From: Lysobacterales bacterium
Lineage (GTDB): Bacteria > Pseudomonadota > Gammaproteobacteria > Xanthomonadales > Marinicellaceae
Assembly (NCBI GenBank): GCA_027067055.1
Contig: JAMOMK010000036.1
Coordinates: 41,141-105,140 of the forward strand
Reading direction: 5' to 3'
Length of the DNA: 64,000 nucleotides
The position numbers were made by a program, and so were the translations under genes. A model generated the notes under the pieces. It was not told where the DNA came from. It saw only the letters and a program-made list of their open reading frames with translations, and ran no database searches. Positions 27,957-37,300 of the stretch are shown in pieces (the first letter of the stretch is position 1; every line of letters starts with the position of its first letter).

Positions 27957-28319
27957 ATGCGCATAGATATGCTTAACAATATTTTAACCGAGCTTAATAG
28001 CTCATCGGCAGATGTGGAAGCATCGGCAATTATTTCAACCGATGGTCTTATTATGGCGTCGCAGTTACCTTCTAGTATCGATGAAGATCGAATGGGTGCA
28101 ATGAGTGCAGCTATGTTGTCATTAGGTGATAGAACAGCACAAGAGTTAGAAAGAGGTGGTCTTGATCAAGTTCTTATTAAAGGGTCAAATGGTTATGTTT
28201 TAATGGTAAAAGCCGGTGAAGATGCTGTTTTAACTGTTATGGCTAAAGCAAATGCTAAGTTAGGTCTGATATTTTTAGATGTGAAGCGTGCATCTAAAAA
28301 GACAGCTGAATTAATTTAA
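27957..28319 (+). CDS. roadblock/LC7 domain protein
   Basis: A 120-residue single-domain protein. Its segments ASAIISTDGLIMASQLP, LGDRTAQELERGGLDQVLIKGSNGYVLM and AVLTVMAKANAKLGLIFLDVKRA fit the roadblock/LC7 fold (MglB-like), which in bacteria acts with small GTPases or in regulatory complexes. No MglA-like GTPase is in the window. It leads a cluster with a PAS protein 12 bases downstream and a PhnD-like protein. The ribosome-binding site is AAGGAAA before the ATG. The cluster context suggests signalling; the partner is unknown. Confidence 0.88.
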   Translation: MRIDMLNNILTELNSSSADVEASAIISTDGLIMASQLPSSIDEDRMGAMSAAMLSLGDRTAQELERGGLDQVLIKGSNGYVLMVKAGEDAVLTVMAKANAKLGLIFLDVKRASKKTAELI

Positions 28320-28331
28320 AGGGGACAAAAA

Positions 28332-28784
28332 ATGTCAGATGTAAAAATATCCTATTACGATGGTACTAAAAGTGTAAAGACCATTGTCGATGAAGAAGTG
28401 CCTTACCCTGATGGGAAGTTAATAGTTTCACGAACCGATACGTTTGGAAATATGACTCACTTCAATCAAGCTTTTGTTGATATGTCTGGTTATGGTGAAG
28501 ATGAACTGTTAGGTAAGTCTCATTATATATTGCGTCACCCTGATATGCCAGCAGCTGCATTTGCTGATTTGTGGAATACAATTAAAAAAGGCGAGAAATG
28601 GAAAGGTTACGTTAAAAACCTACGTAAGGATGGAAAATACTACTGGGTTTATGCTGTTGTTGTTCCAAATGTACGAGATGGAAAAATTGTGGGCTATGCA
28701 TCAGTACGTAGAAAACCATCAAGAACAAAAATAAATGAGTGTGTTGAGCTTTATAAAACCATGTTAGCAGAGGAGCAATCATGA
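28332..28784 (+). CDS. Aer-like PAS domain protein
   Basis: A 150-residue protein made almost wholly of one PAS domain. The run GNMTHFNQAFVDMSGYGEDELLGK, then ILRHPDMPAAAFADLWNTIKKGEKWKGYVKNLRKDGKYYWV closely follows the N-terminal redox/energy-sensing PAS of Aer and related chemoreceptors, where this domain binds FAD. Here there is no membrane, HAMP or signalling domain, so it must act through a partner protein. It has a good ribosome-binding site (AAAGGGGAC) and overlaps the next gene by ATGA. Confidence 0.9.
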   Translation: MSDVKISYYDGTKSVKTIVDEEVPYPDGKLIVSRTDTFGNMTHFNQAFVDMSGYGEDELLGKSHYILRHPDMPAAAFADLWNTIKKGEKWKGYVKNLRKDGKYYWVYAVVVPNVRDGKIVGYASVRRKPSRTKINECVELYKTMLAEEQS

Positions 28785-29539
28785 AATTTACAATGACCGT
28801 AAGCCCTGATTTTTCACCTGACCACATCGCAGGTTGGTATGTGTTTAATACCTGGTTGCAAATTCAAAGTGAGCAAAGCATTCATCTAGAGCTGTATAAC
28901 TCCTTTGAAAAACAACGTGAAGACATAAAGGCTGATAAAATAGATTTAATTTATGCTAACCCTTACGATGCTTCTATGTTAATTCGTGAAAAAGGTTTTG
29001 TTGCCATTGCATCACCTTTTCAAAAATCTGATGAAGCCGTTATTTGCGTGAACAGTGAGTCGGACTATACTTGTGTTGAAGACCTTAAACCAGGGTGTAC
29101 AGTTGCGACAGCAGATGACCCTCAAGTGAGTACCATTGGGATGATTATGCTTGAACCCGCTGATTTATCTAGTGGAAACATTACAGTTGATGAATTTAAA
29201 AACTATGTAATGGTCGCTAAAAATTTGATTAGTAAAAAAGCAGATGCTGGTTTCTTTTTAAAAGAAGCTTATGACGATATGTCTAAGTTTATCAAAAGCC
29301 AAATTAGACTAATTGTAAGCAGTCAGATTTCTATTATTCGCCACACATTTTTGGTTAGCCCAAATTTCTTAGAGAACTCCAGTTTAGATGAGCAAGGTGT
29401 TCGCAACCTGCTAAACTCAATGCATGAAACAGAAAAAGGGGCATCTACATTAAAATCTTTAGGGTTTGAAAAATGGGACAACCAAGATCACGAAGAAGCA
29501 GAGTTTATGATTGATTTAATGGATACATTAATCGATTAA
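28781..29539 (+). CDS. PhnD-like substrate-binding protein, cytoplasmic
   Basis: A 252-residue periplasmic-binding-protein fold of the PhnD/phosphonate-binding type: NSFEKQREDIKADKIDLIYANPYDASMLIREKGFVAIASP at the first lobe and CVEDLKPGCTVATADDPQVSTIG at the hinge. It starts directly with MKFTMTVSPDFSP and has no signal peptide or lipobox, so it should stay in the cytoplasm. No ABC permease or ATPase is nearby. It overlaps the PAS gene by ATGA, so a regulatory ligand-sensing role is more likely than transport (inference). Confidence 0.82.
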   Translation: MKFTMTVSPDFSPDHIAGWYVFNTWLQIQSEQSIHLELYNSFEKQREDIKADKIDLIYANPYDASMLIREKGFVAIASPFQKSDEAVICVNSESDYTCVEDLKPGCTVATADDPQVSTIGMIMLEPADLSSGNITVDEFKNYVMVAKNLISKKADAGFFLKEAYDDMSKFIKSQIRLIVSSQISIIRHTFLVSPNFLENSSLDEQGVRNLLNSMHETEKGASTLKSLGFEKWDNQDHEEAEFMIDLMDTLID

Positions 29540-29563
29540 TTTTGTAATGGTTTACTACCAATA

Positions 29564-29595
29564 AAAAAGCCTCTCAAATCTATGAGAGGCTTTTT
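29564..29595. terminator. bidirectional intrinsic terminator
   Basis: AAAAAGCCTCTCA and TGAGAGGCTTTTT form a 13-bp stem around a six-base loop. There is an A-run on one side and a T-run on the other, so it can serve both the PhnD-like gene and the convergent receiver gene. Confidence 0.9.
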
Positions 29596-29619
29596 ATTAT
29601 TTGTCAATTGCTTGCTTTT

Positions 29620-29985
29620 TTAAGTTGGTAGGTACTCATTTATTGCAGCAGTTAATGCTTTTTCAGCAACAGGCTTAACTAAATAATCTTTTGCACCTTG
29701 ACGCATTCCCCAGACTTTATCTGTTTGCAGGTTTTTTGTGGTCACCATGATGATGGGTATGTGTGAGGTTCTCTCATCGCGAGATATTTTACGCGTTGCT
29801 TGAAAACCGTTAAGTTCAGGCATAACTACGTCCATAAGAATCATGTCAGGTATTTGTTCTTTGGCAGTTCTAACGCCTTCTTCGCCATTGGTTGCTGATA
29901 GGACTTCATGCCCCATTTTCTCAATGATTTTTTGCATGCCAAATAACTGTGATGGTGAATCATCTACAACTAATATACGAGCCAT
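29620..29985 (-). CDS. PilH-like single-domain response regulator
   Basis: A 121-residue stand-alone receiver domain. The acidic pair is VVDDS (residues 7-10), the phosphoacceptor is D52 in LMDVVMPELNGFQATR, T82/T83 are in MVTTK, and K104 is in YLVKPV. The segment VTTKNLQTDKVWGMRQGAKDYL matches PilH of the type IV pilus chemosensory pathway very well. No other Pil-Chp gene is near. It converges on the roadblock-PAS-PhnD cluster and shares its terminator, so it may be an output partner of that cluster (inference). Confidence 0.9.
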   Translation of the reverse strand: MARILVVDDSPSQLFGMQKIIEKMGHEVLSATNGEEGVRTAKEQIPDMILMDVVMPELNGFQATRKISRDERTSHIPIIMVTTKNLQTDKVWGMRQGAKDYLVKPVAEKALTAAINEYLPT

Positions 29986-30303
29986 TTAATTATTCCAAAA
30001 ATTTTATATCCTATTAATAATAATATACTTTTTATAAACTTGAAACATAATTATTGAAAATAGTTTAAATTCTAGCTGAAATTTGTTGAAAATATCGGAC
30101 TTCATCCATCTGTTTTATTGTAGTTGTGACGTATTTTGCCAGTTTAGCAACTAAAACAGAATCGAGTGTGCGTGTGTAATTCTCTCTATCAGATAATTAT
30201 TATGATATTTACTTAGGGAGTATTTGGTTAACATTGGGTATTACAGTACTATATAAAAAAGTTTTGGTATAAACTTTGCAACAACTAAATTAGGAAAAAT
30301 AAG
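29986..30303. other. 318-base intergenic region without a gene
   Basis: AT-rich spacer between the divergent receiver gene and the glutaredoxin gene. It must hold both promoters; a -10-like TATAAA lies near 30268 in front of the glutaredoxin gene. I see no open frame, RNA gene or repeat. Confidence 0.5.
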
Positions 30304-30519
30304 ATGATACTTTACAGTAGAAATGACTGCCCCCTATGCGAAGATGTGGAAGAGTCTTTACTCAAATTAAATATAAAATACACTTTTGTTGATATTGATA
30401 CAGATGAAAAATTAGTGCAAAAATACCATGTGCGTATTCCTGTCCTAGTAAACTCTATCAAACAAGAGCTTTATTGGCCATTTGAAGAGCAAGAGTTAAA
30501 AGATTTTTCTCAAAATTGA
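30304..30519 (+). CDS. glutaredoxin-like protein (DUF836 type)
   Basis: A 71-residue protein with the thioredoxin-fold start MILYSRNDCPLCEDVEESL. The redox pair is C9 and C12 (CPLC), and RIPVLV contains the cis-proline. It matches the small glutaredoxin-like family of gammaproteobacteria. The ribosome-binding site TAGGAAAA precedes the ATG. It is 78 bases upstream of the secreted carboxypeptidase and may share its transcript. Confidence 0.85.
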   Translation: MILYSRNDCPLCEDVEESLLKLNIKYTFVDIDTDEKLVQKYHVRIPVLVNSIKQELYWPFEEQELKDFSQN

Positions 30520-30597
30520 CTCAAGCATTACTAAAACATCTAGTTTTCAGTTATGATGTTACGCCATAATAAATTACCCCAAAGGTTGGTTAGTCAT

Positions 30598-33186
30598 ATG
30601 AATAAAAAATTTATAATCTTTAGCGTACTTGTCATCTTTTCTATAATTGTCACTGCGCAGCCAAATAATCAATTGCCAAAAGGTGGTTCAGGACCTTGGA
30701 TTGTTGATGTTTATTATACTGACTATAAACAAGTTCAACAGTATGCCGCAGTAAATGAGCCATGGATGATTCATAAAAAGGAGAAATATTTTACTATTTC
30801 GGTTGAAAATTTACACAAATATCAAGAGCTTTTCAGTTTTGGTTTTAAGGTTGAAGTTAATTCTAAAATGATGCAGTCTAGAAAAGATTCATTGAACACA
30901 ATAAGAAAAGTCTTGCTTGAAAAAAATATTGCACAAATATCAGGCATTATTGATCGACCGTGTATCAGAACAGTGGAAGAGACCTATCAAACTATGGATG
31001 ACTTAATTGCCAATTACCCAAATTTAGCTTCAAATATTAAGATTGGTGAGTCTTGGGAAAAGGTCACGCCTGGAGGAAAGGCTGGGTATGACTTAAGAGT
31101 TTTAAAAATAACCAACTCAAATATATTAACAGCAAAGCCAAAAGTGTTTTTTGTTAGTTCAATTCATGCAAGAGAGTTAGCCCCTGCTGAGTTAAATACT
31201 CGGTTTGCAGAATATTTATTAAATAACTATGGTACCAATGCGGATGTAACCTGGTTAGTCGATAACCGTGAGATTCATTTAATGTTGCAAGGAAATCCTG
31301 ATGGGAGAAAGGTTGCAGAACTTGAAGATACTCTTAAAAGAAAAAATGAAAACAACAACTTTTGCTCTGGAGGTAATAAGGGTGTTGATATGAATAGAAA
31401 CTTTATATGGCAATGGGGAGCAGGTCAATGTTCATCAAATTGTTCTAGTACAGATGTATGTTCTGATATATTTAGAGGTACTTCTGCTCAATCAGAATAT
31501 GAAAATACAGCAATAGACGAACATTTGAAAACCTTATTTGACGATAACAGAGGTCCCAATCTAAACGATGCTGCTCCTGATACAACTCCTGGGGTATATC
31601 TTGATATACACAGTTATTCAGATTTGGTGCTTTGGCCTTATGGGTTTTCTGACCCTGCCTTTGTGCAATTAGCTCCAAATGATGCACAGTTACAAACTTT
31701 GGGAAGAAAATTTGCATGGTACAACAATTATACTGCCATGCCTTCAAATGATTTATATGGAGCAGATGGTGCGGCAGATGATAATGCTTATGGTCAATTA
31801 GGTGTTGCAGCCTATACTTTTGAGCTTGGAAATACAGGCTTTAGACCACAATGTAGTTATTTTGAATCAACGATACTACCAGACAATCTAAAAACATTGA
31901 TTTATGCAGTTAAAGTAGCTGATGCTCCTTATATCACAGCATCTGGACCTGATATTGAAAATCTTAATGTGAGTTCAGGTCAAAATTATATTTTTGCAGG
32001 GGATGTTTTAAGTGTCTCTGGTGTAGCAACAGATACTCACTTTTTTAATGATAGAACAGCACATCCGCCAGTACCTCCTCATACTTTGCCAGCACCTGAG
32101 TCGACTCAAAATATTGTTTCTGTTGAAATGTTTATTGATGAAAGTCCTTGGGATGTAGGTGCAACACCAATATTGCTCAATGCAACTGATGGTAATTATA
32201 ATACGGAAACAGAAAACTTTACTGGGCAAATTGATACCACAGGTATGAGTCTTGGGCAGCATATTGTTTATGTGCAAACTACCGATGCTAGTGGCATAAC
32301 AGGTGTGGCTTACACAAAATTTTTCACTATTGTTGATGCCGCTGATTTAGGGATGTTATCAGGTGTAATTACTGATGCAACGACTAATCTTCCCATTGAT
32401 GCAGTGCTGCTGAGTTTTAACGGGTTACAAGCCAATAGTAATGCATCAGGAAATTACAGTATTTCTTCCTTGCCTAGCATGGCTGATTTGACGGTTTCAA
32501 AACAAGGTTATGCTTCTCAAATAATAGCCAATGTGTCGGTAGTTGCCAGCCAAACAACAACGCAAAATATTCAATTACAACCGCTGTGTGCCTTATTGGA
32601 TGAAAGTGTCGAAACCTATAATGTTATTGCCGATGCACAAACAGCGGGTTGGTCGCATGCTTCAGTTGTTGGTGTTGATGACTGGTCGATAGATTTAGCC
32701 AATGGTGTGGCTGGTACTCATGCTTTTTCAACATCTGACCCTAGTATCGTAACAGACAAGTGGTTAATAACACCGGAGCTAAACTTAAGTGCTGATAGTG
32801 TTTTAGAGTTTTGGCACGCTTATCAATTTGAAGGAACTAGTACGCTTTATGATGGTGCAGTTTTAGAAATTACTGTTGATAACGGTGCAAGTTGGCAAGA
32901 CCTACTTCAAGCAACTGGGAATATTGGTCTTTATGACGGGGTTATTAGTAGTGGGTTTAATAACCCTCTAGGGGGGCGTCAAGGATGGGGTGGAAGTCAG
33001 ACCTATGAGGAGGTTACAGTAAGTTTAAGCATGTTTGCTGGTCAAACAGCAAAAATAAGATGGCGATTTGCCTCAGATAACTCTACTGCTGCAGGAGATT
33101 GGGTTATTGATGATATTAAAGTACTAGATCCCAATGTTTGTACAGTTGCCAACCCTGATGTTTTATTTATTAGTGGATTTGAATAA
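30598..33186 (+). CDS. secreted M14 zinc carboxypeptidase with C-terminal LFxxGFE tag
   Basis: The ATG at 30598 gives a signal peptide (MNKKFIIFSVLVIFSIIVTAQ); an ATG 45 bases upstream would add a charged leader. The M14 catalytic domain has zinc ligands H190 and E193 (SIHARE), H338 (LDIHSY) and the catalytic E409 (YTFELG), with DMNRNF for substrate carboxylate binding. A carboxypeptidase regulatory-like beta-sandwich (LSGVITDATTNLPIDAVLLSF) and a MAM-like jelly-roll domain (ending DWVIDDIKVL) follow. The last residues are NPDVLFISGFE. It is 862 residues. A similar C-terminal domain and tag occur in the subtilase at 34326. Confidence 0.92.
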   Translation: MNKKFIIFSVLVIFSIIVTAQPNNQLPKGGSGPWIVDVYYTDYKQVQQYAAVNEPWMIHKKEKYFTISVENLHKYQELFSFGFKVEVNSKMMQSRKDSLNTIRKVLLEKNIAQISGIIDRPCIRTVEETYQTMDDLIANYPNLASNIKIGESWEKVTPGGKAGYDLRVLKITNSNILTAKPKVFFVSSIHARELAPAELNTRFAEYLLNNYGTNADVTWLVDNREIHLMLQGNPDGRKVAELEDTLKRKNENNNFCSGGNKGVDMNRNFIWQWGAGQCSSNCSSTDVCSDIFRGTSAQSEYENTAIDEHLKTLFDDNRGPNLNDAAPDTTPGVYLDIHSYSDLVLWPYGFSDPAFVQLAPNDAQLQTLGRKFAWYNNYTAMPSNDLYGADGAADDNAYGQLGVAAYTFELGNTGFRPQCSYFESTILPDNLKTLIYAVKVADAPYITASGPDIENLNVSSGQNYIFAGDVLSVSGVATDTHFFNDRTAHPPVPPHTLPAPESTQNIVSVEMFIDESPWDVGATPILLNATDGNYNTETENFTGQIDTTGMSLGQHIVYVQTTDASGITGVAYTKFFTIVDAADLGMLSGVITDATTNLPIDAVLLSFNGLQANSNASGNYSISSLPSMADLTVSKQGYASQIIANVSVVASQTTTQNIQLQPLCALLDESVETYNVIADAQTAGWSHASVVGVDDWSIDLANGVAGTHAFSTSDPSIVTDKWLITPELNLSADSVLEFWHAYQFEGTSTLYDGAVLEITVDNGASWQDLLQATGNIGLYDGVISSGFNNPLGGRQGWGGSQTYEEVTVSLSMFAGQTAKIRWRFASDNSTAAGDWVIDDIKVLDPNVCTVANPDVLFISGFE

Positions 33187-34110
33187 GTGCGTCTGATTGT
33201 TTTATTCTTTGTGGGAATAGGGTTATGTTCTTGTTCTTATTATACAAAAAAAGTAAGACAGTTACATTTAGTTAAGGCTTATGAGGTGGAGACTCAGGGT
33301 TATCTCGAACCATCAGGGTTGACGCAGTGGGATGGTGAGTTTTATACTGTTTCAGATAAACAGGATAAGATTTTTAAATTAAAGTTCAAACATGATAGTG
33401 TTGAGTTGGTTCCTATTATTTCAATTAGAAACAACAGAAATACAAAACTGGATTTTGAGGGCATTACTCATGATGAACACTACTTTTACTTGGTGAGTGA
33501 GAGATATTTTAAAATTTTAAAAGTATCCAGAGATGGTAAAAGCCAGCAGTGGTTACCAGAAGATGAAAGTCTAAGAACCACAGGTGAAAATGTGGGACTT
33601 TTCCAGCATAAAAATGCTTACCTTGAAAGTATTTGTTATTTAGGTGGAAGTCGATTTTTGCTAGGTGCAGAGCGCGAACCACGTGGTTTTGTTGAATACA
33701 ACATGAAAACCAACCAAACCAAAGCCTACCAAAGCAATGACTCACTTTATCATTATGCACAACATCGTTCTACAGATTTCACAGGGCTAAGTTGTGGAAG
33801 TGAAAATTTTGTACTAGAAAGAAATGCCTATATTGTTTCAGAGTTGAAACTAAAACATGGCAAGTTTCATGAGTCAAGAGGCTGGAGTTATCAACACATT
33901 ATTGAAAAACCAGAACTGCAATACCAAGACATGAAATATGGACATGCTGAAGGCTTGGTTGTGAAGGGTAACATGGTTTATCTAATTCTTGATAATAACC
34001 GAAACCCACATAAATATGGTTCTAAAGGCAATAATTCTTTATTATTAGTAATGAAGCTCTTAGTTCCCAAATCCCGATATAGAAAGTACGATGATAGCAC
34101 AAGTCCTTGA
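33187..34110 (+). CDS. lipoprotein with phytase-esterase/SdiA-regulated-like propeller
   Basis: It starts with a GTG directly after the carboxypeptidase stop. The signal ends in a lipobox-like GLCSC. The body has repeated beta-propeller-like strands: GYLEPSGLTQWDGEFYTVSDKQDKIF, LDFEGITHDEHYFYLVSE, RFLLGAEREPRGFVEY and HAEGLVVKGNMVYLILDNN. This fits the esterase-like phytase / SdiA-regulated group; the substrate is unknown. The final residues (PKSRYRKYDDSTSP) and the stop codon are encoded by the inserted MITE at 34066, so the original C-terminus has been replaced. Confidence 0.65.
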   Translation: MRLIVLFFVGIGLCSCSYYTKKVRQLHLVKAYEVETQGYLEPSGLTQWDGEFYTVSDKQDKIFKLKFKHDSVELVPIISIRNNRNTKLDFEGITHDEHYFYLVSERYFKILKVSRDGKSQQWLPEDESLRTTGENVGLFQHKNAYLESICYLGGSRFLLGAEREPRGFVEYNMKTNQTKAYQSNDSLYHYAQHRSTDFTGLSCGSENFVLERNAYIVSELKLKHGKFHESRGWSYQHIIEKPELQYQDMKYGHAEGLVVKGNMVYLILDNNRNPHKYGSKGNNSLLLVMKLLVPKSRYRKYDDSTSP

Positions 34111-34227
34111 TGCACCTAGAAAACCCAGAAAAGCTTCATCACCAATGAGGTGACTTTAGTTTTTCTTGATTTCCTATGCACATCAGTTACTTGCACTCTC
34201 AAACGCATTTCTATATCGGGATTTGGG
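34066..34227. mobile_element. MITE copy 1 (162 bp, 20-bp TIR, 5-bp TSD)
   Basis: The ends are perfect inverted repeats, CCCAAATCCCGATATAGAAA and its complement. The element is flanked by a direct repeat TAGTT (34061-34065 and 34228-34232), a target-site duplication. The interior is itself an imperfect long palindrome, so the transcript would fold into one hairpin. It codes for nothing of its own. It is identical to copy 2 at 62266 except for one A. Confidence 0.92.
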
Positions 34228-34230
34228 TAG

Positions 34231-34258
34231 TTACAAACAGTTAGAAGGTTGCTATTAT
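34231..34258 (+). promoter_or_regulatory. candidate promoter for the subtilase gene beside the MITE
   Basis: TTACAA (34231-34236) and TATTAT (34253-34258) are 16 bases apart, 68 bases before the ATG at 34326. The -35 box starts three bases after the MITE end, within the target duplication. It is a weak match and tentative. Confidence 0.3.
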
Positions 34259-34325
34259 ATACTTGAAAAATTGCAGTAACCAAACTAGAATACTGAACTT
34301 TATATTTTATTACAGGGGTTGTTTT

Positions 34326-37300
34326 ATGGTTGCTAAGTTGTCTAAATTGTTGTTTGCTGTTCTTTTGTTCCCACTATTAGTTAGTGCAAACACAAAAATA
34401 ATGGTTAATAAAGCAGTCAAAATTGACTCAAAAATTAATAAAACCTTAGTTCAAGACTATGGTAGCTATCGTTTATATAGTGTGAGTGATAAAGATGCTC
34501 AGAAGCTGTCAAAAAGTGCAAACGTATCTGTATTGGAAAACAGTAATTACTTGTTATTTGATGCTAAAAAAATTAATACTCAATTAGAAAACAAGTCAAA
34601 AGCTATTGTAAGTAATACTGATGGTTTGTATATTGTTCAGTTTAAAGGACCAATAAAACAAAAATGGTTAGATAGTCTTCAAGAGACAGGTATTGAGCCA
34701 ATTCATTATATTGCCAATAACGGTTATTTATTATGGAGTCCAGCCAATGCAATCAACGGTTTAAATAACTCCAGCCAATTGCAAAGTGTTATTCAGTATC
34801 AAGCGGTATATGATGAGACGCTTAAAAAAGGAGCCTCTATTGAAGCACGATATAGAGATGCTGACAAACATGAAAATGAAGTGATTAAACTTGTTGTTCA
34901 GCTTGTTGATAGCTCAAATCTGTCCCAATCAAAGCAAGTAGTTGAAAACCTAGCTGTTAACATTGAGTCTAATTGGCAACATGTTATGAAGTTTAATAGT
35001 GCAAGGATTACTGTTAAATTCTCAGATGTACAAACCATTCTTGATCTTAATGACTCTTATTGGGTTGCAGAGTATTTTGATAGAACTTTAGATGATGAAG
35101 TACAAAATCAAATATTAGTTGCAAATTTTATTGCAGATCAATCTGCACCCGCTGCTCCTGGATATGCTGCATTTTTGAATGCTAGAGGTTTTCCATCAAC
35201 TCCAGCCTTGTATCCTATTGTAGATATTACAGATGATGGAATTGGCAATGGCACAGTAAACTCTAATGATCCAACTTTTCATGAGATGGGAGATATAGCT
35301 AATCCTACACGTTTAGCTTATGTTTCTAATTGTACGGCGGCAGCAACTGGTCAAGGAGATGGCGGTCATGGTCATTTGAACCTGAATATTGTTGGTGGAT
35401 TTGAATCGCGGGTTGGGTTTCCTTTTATTGATCCAAACGGATATATAAGAACTCAAGGTGTTAATCCATTTGCTCGTATTGCAGGAACTCGAATTTTTGG
35501 TCCAAGTTTTGATTTAAGTGCTTGTGGAGGTAATGATGTTGGACTCATTCAATCAGTACAGGATGATGGTGCAAATATAATGAGTAATTCTTGGGGTTGT
35601 TCTGGTTGTGCAAGTAGCTACGATGATTCATCTCAAGCTTTTGATTTGGGTGTTCGTGATGCTGACTTAACTGAAGCAGGCAATCAAGAGTTAATCATGT
35701 TATTTGCTGCTGGAAATGCTGGTCCTGGTGCGGCAACTGTTGGAACACCAGGTAATGGTAAGAATATGATAACTGTGGGAGCCTCAGAAAATTTTAGACC
35801 AGAAGATGAGGATGGAGCATGGACTGATGGTTGTGCTGCTACGCCCGCAGATGCTGATAATGCTATGGATGTTGTTGGTTTTTCAAGTCGAGGACCATCT
35901 CCTGGAGGACGTACCAAGCCTGAAATTATAGCACCTGGTACTCATATTCAGGGAACAGCATCAACTGGACCAAATTATACAGGAGCAGGAGTTTGTGATC
36001 AATTTAGACCTAGTGGTCAAACATTTGTAGCATCATCTTCAGGTACGTCACACTCAACACCTGCTGCAGCAGGCGTGGCATCATTGATTTATTATTGGCT
36101 AGAAAGCAATCAAGTAAATACAACTCCAGCAGGTTCAATAACACCGTCTCCAGCCTTAATGAAGGCATACATGATGGCTCATCCAACTTATTTGACGGGT
36201 GTTTCTGCTGCTGATGATTTACCTAGCAATTCTCAAGGTTTTGGGATGCCCAATATGGACTTAATGTTTGATAGTTCAAATAAATTTGTTTTAAATCAAA
36301 CTGTTATTTTAGATAATACAGGTGAGCAATGGACTTGGGTAGGTTCTGCTGCAGACCCGTCAAAGCCTGTTAGGATTACACTAGCCTATACTGACCAACC
36401 TGGAGCTACAGGAACATCTCCACAGGTTAATAATCTTGACTTGTCAGTATCATCAGGCGGTAATACCTTTTTAGGTAATAATTTTACTAACAACTTTAGT
36501 GTTGCTGGAGGAACAGCTGATGCACTTAATAATTATGAAGCAGTTTTCTTTGATGCAGGAATAGCTACAGATTTAACAATTACCGTTACAGGAACTAATA
36601 TTGCAGGAGATGGTGTTCCAAATGTTGGAGATGCAACAGATCAAGATTTTGCTATTGTTTGTTATAACTGTGCACAAACCCCAACCTTTACGCTTAGTTC
36701 TACACCAACCTCACTAGAGGTATGCTCTCCTGATGATGCGGTCTTTAACTTGGATGTTAATTCTATTTTGGGTTTTGTTACACCCGTGAATTTAACTACA
36801 GCAAATCAACCTGCTGGGTCTATTACGGCGTTCTCTTCCAATCCGGTTGTCCCTACTGGTACAAGTATACTAACTGTATCTAATATTGCAGCGGCAACAC
36901 CTGGTGATTATACAATTGCAATTAATGGCTCTGCAGGAGCAGAAACGAAATCAATTAATGTTGGCCTGTCAGTTTTTGCAGGTGTGCCAGCAACAGCAGT
37001 ATTAACTATGCCAACAGATAATGCTACGTTAGTTGATTCTGGAGCTGTAACTTTTAATTGGGATGCTTTGAGTTTTACTTCGTCGTACGTGTTGGAAGTA
37101 GCGACAGATGAATTGTTTACAGCTATAGTTCATACAGCTACAGTTGCTTCTAATACCGCAGCAGTAATAAACGTACTAAACTCAAATACAGAGTATTTTT
37201 GGAGAGTTAAAGCCAGTAATACTTGTGGAGAGGGTGTTTTTTCAGCTGTATTTTCATTTGTGACAGCTCCACTTCCTGGAGAGTGCCCAACTGGGGAAGA

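Noticed and set aside
28781..29539. A phosphonate ABC uptake system
   Set aside because: The binding protein has no signal peptide, and no ATPase or permease gene is nearby.
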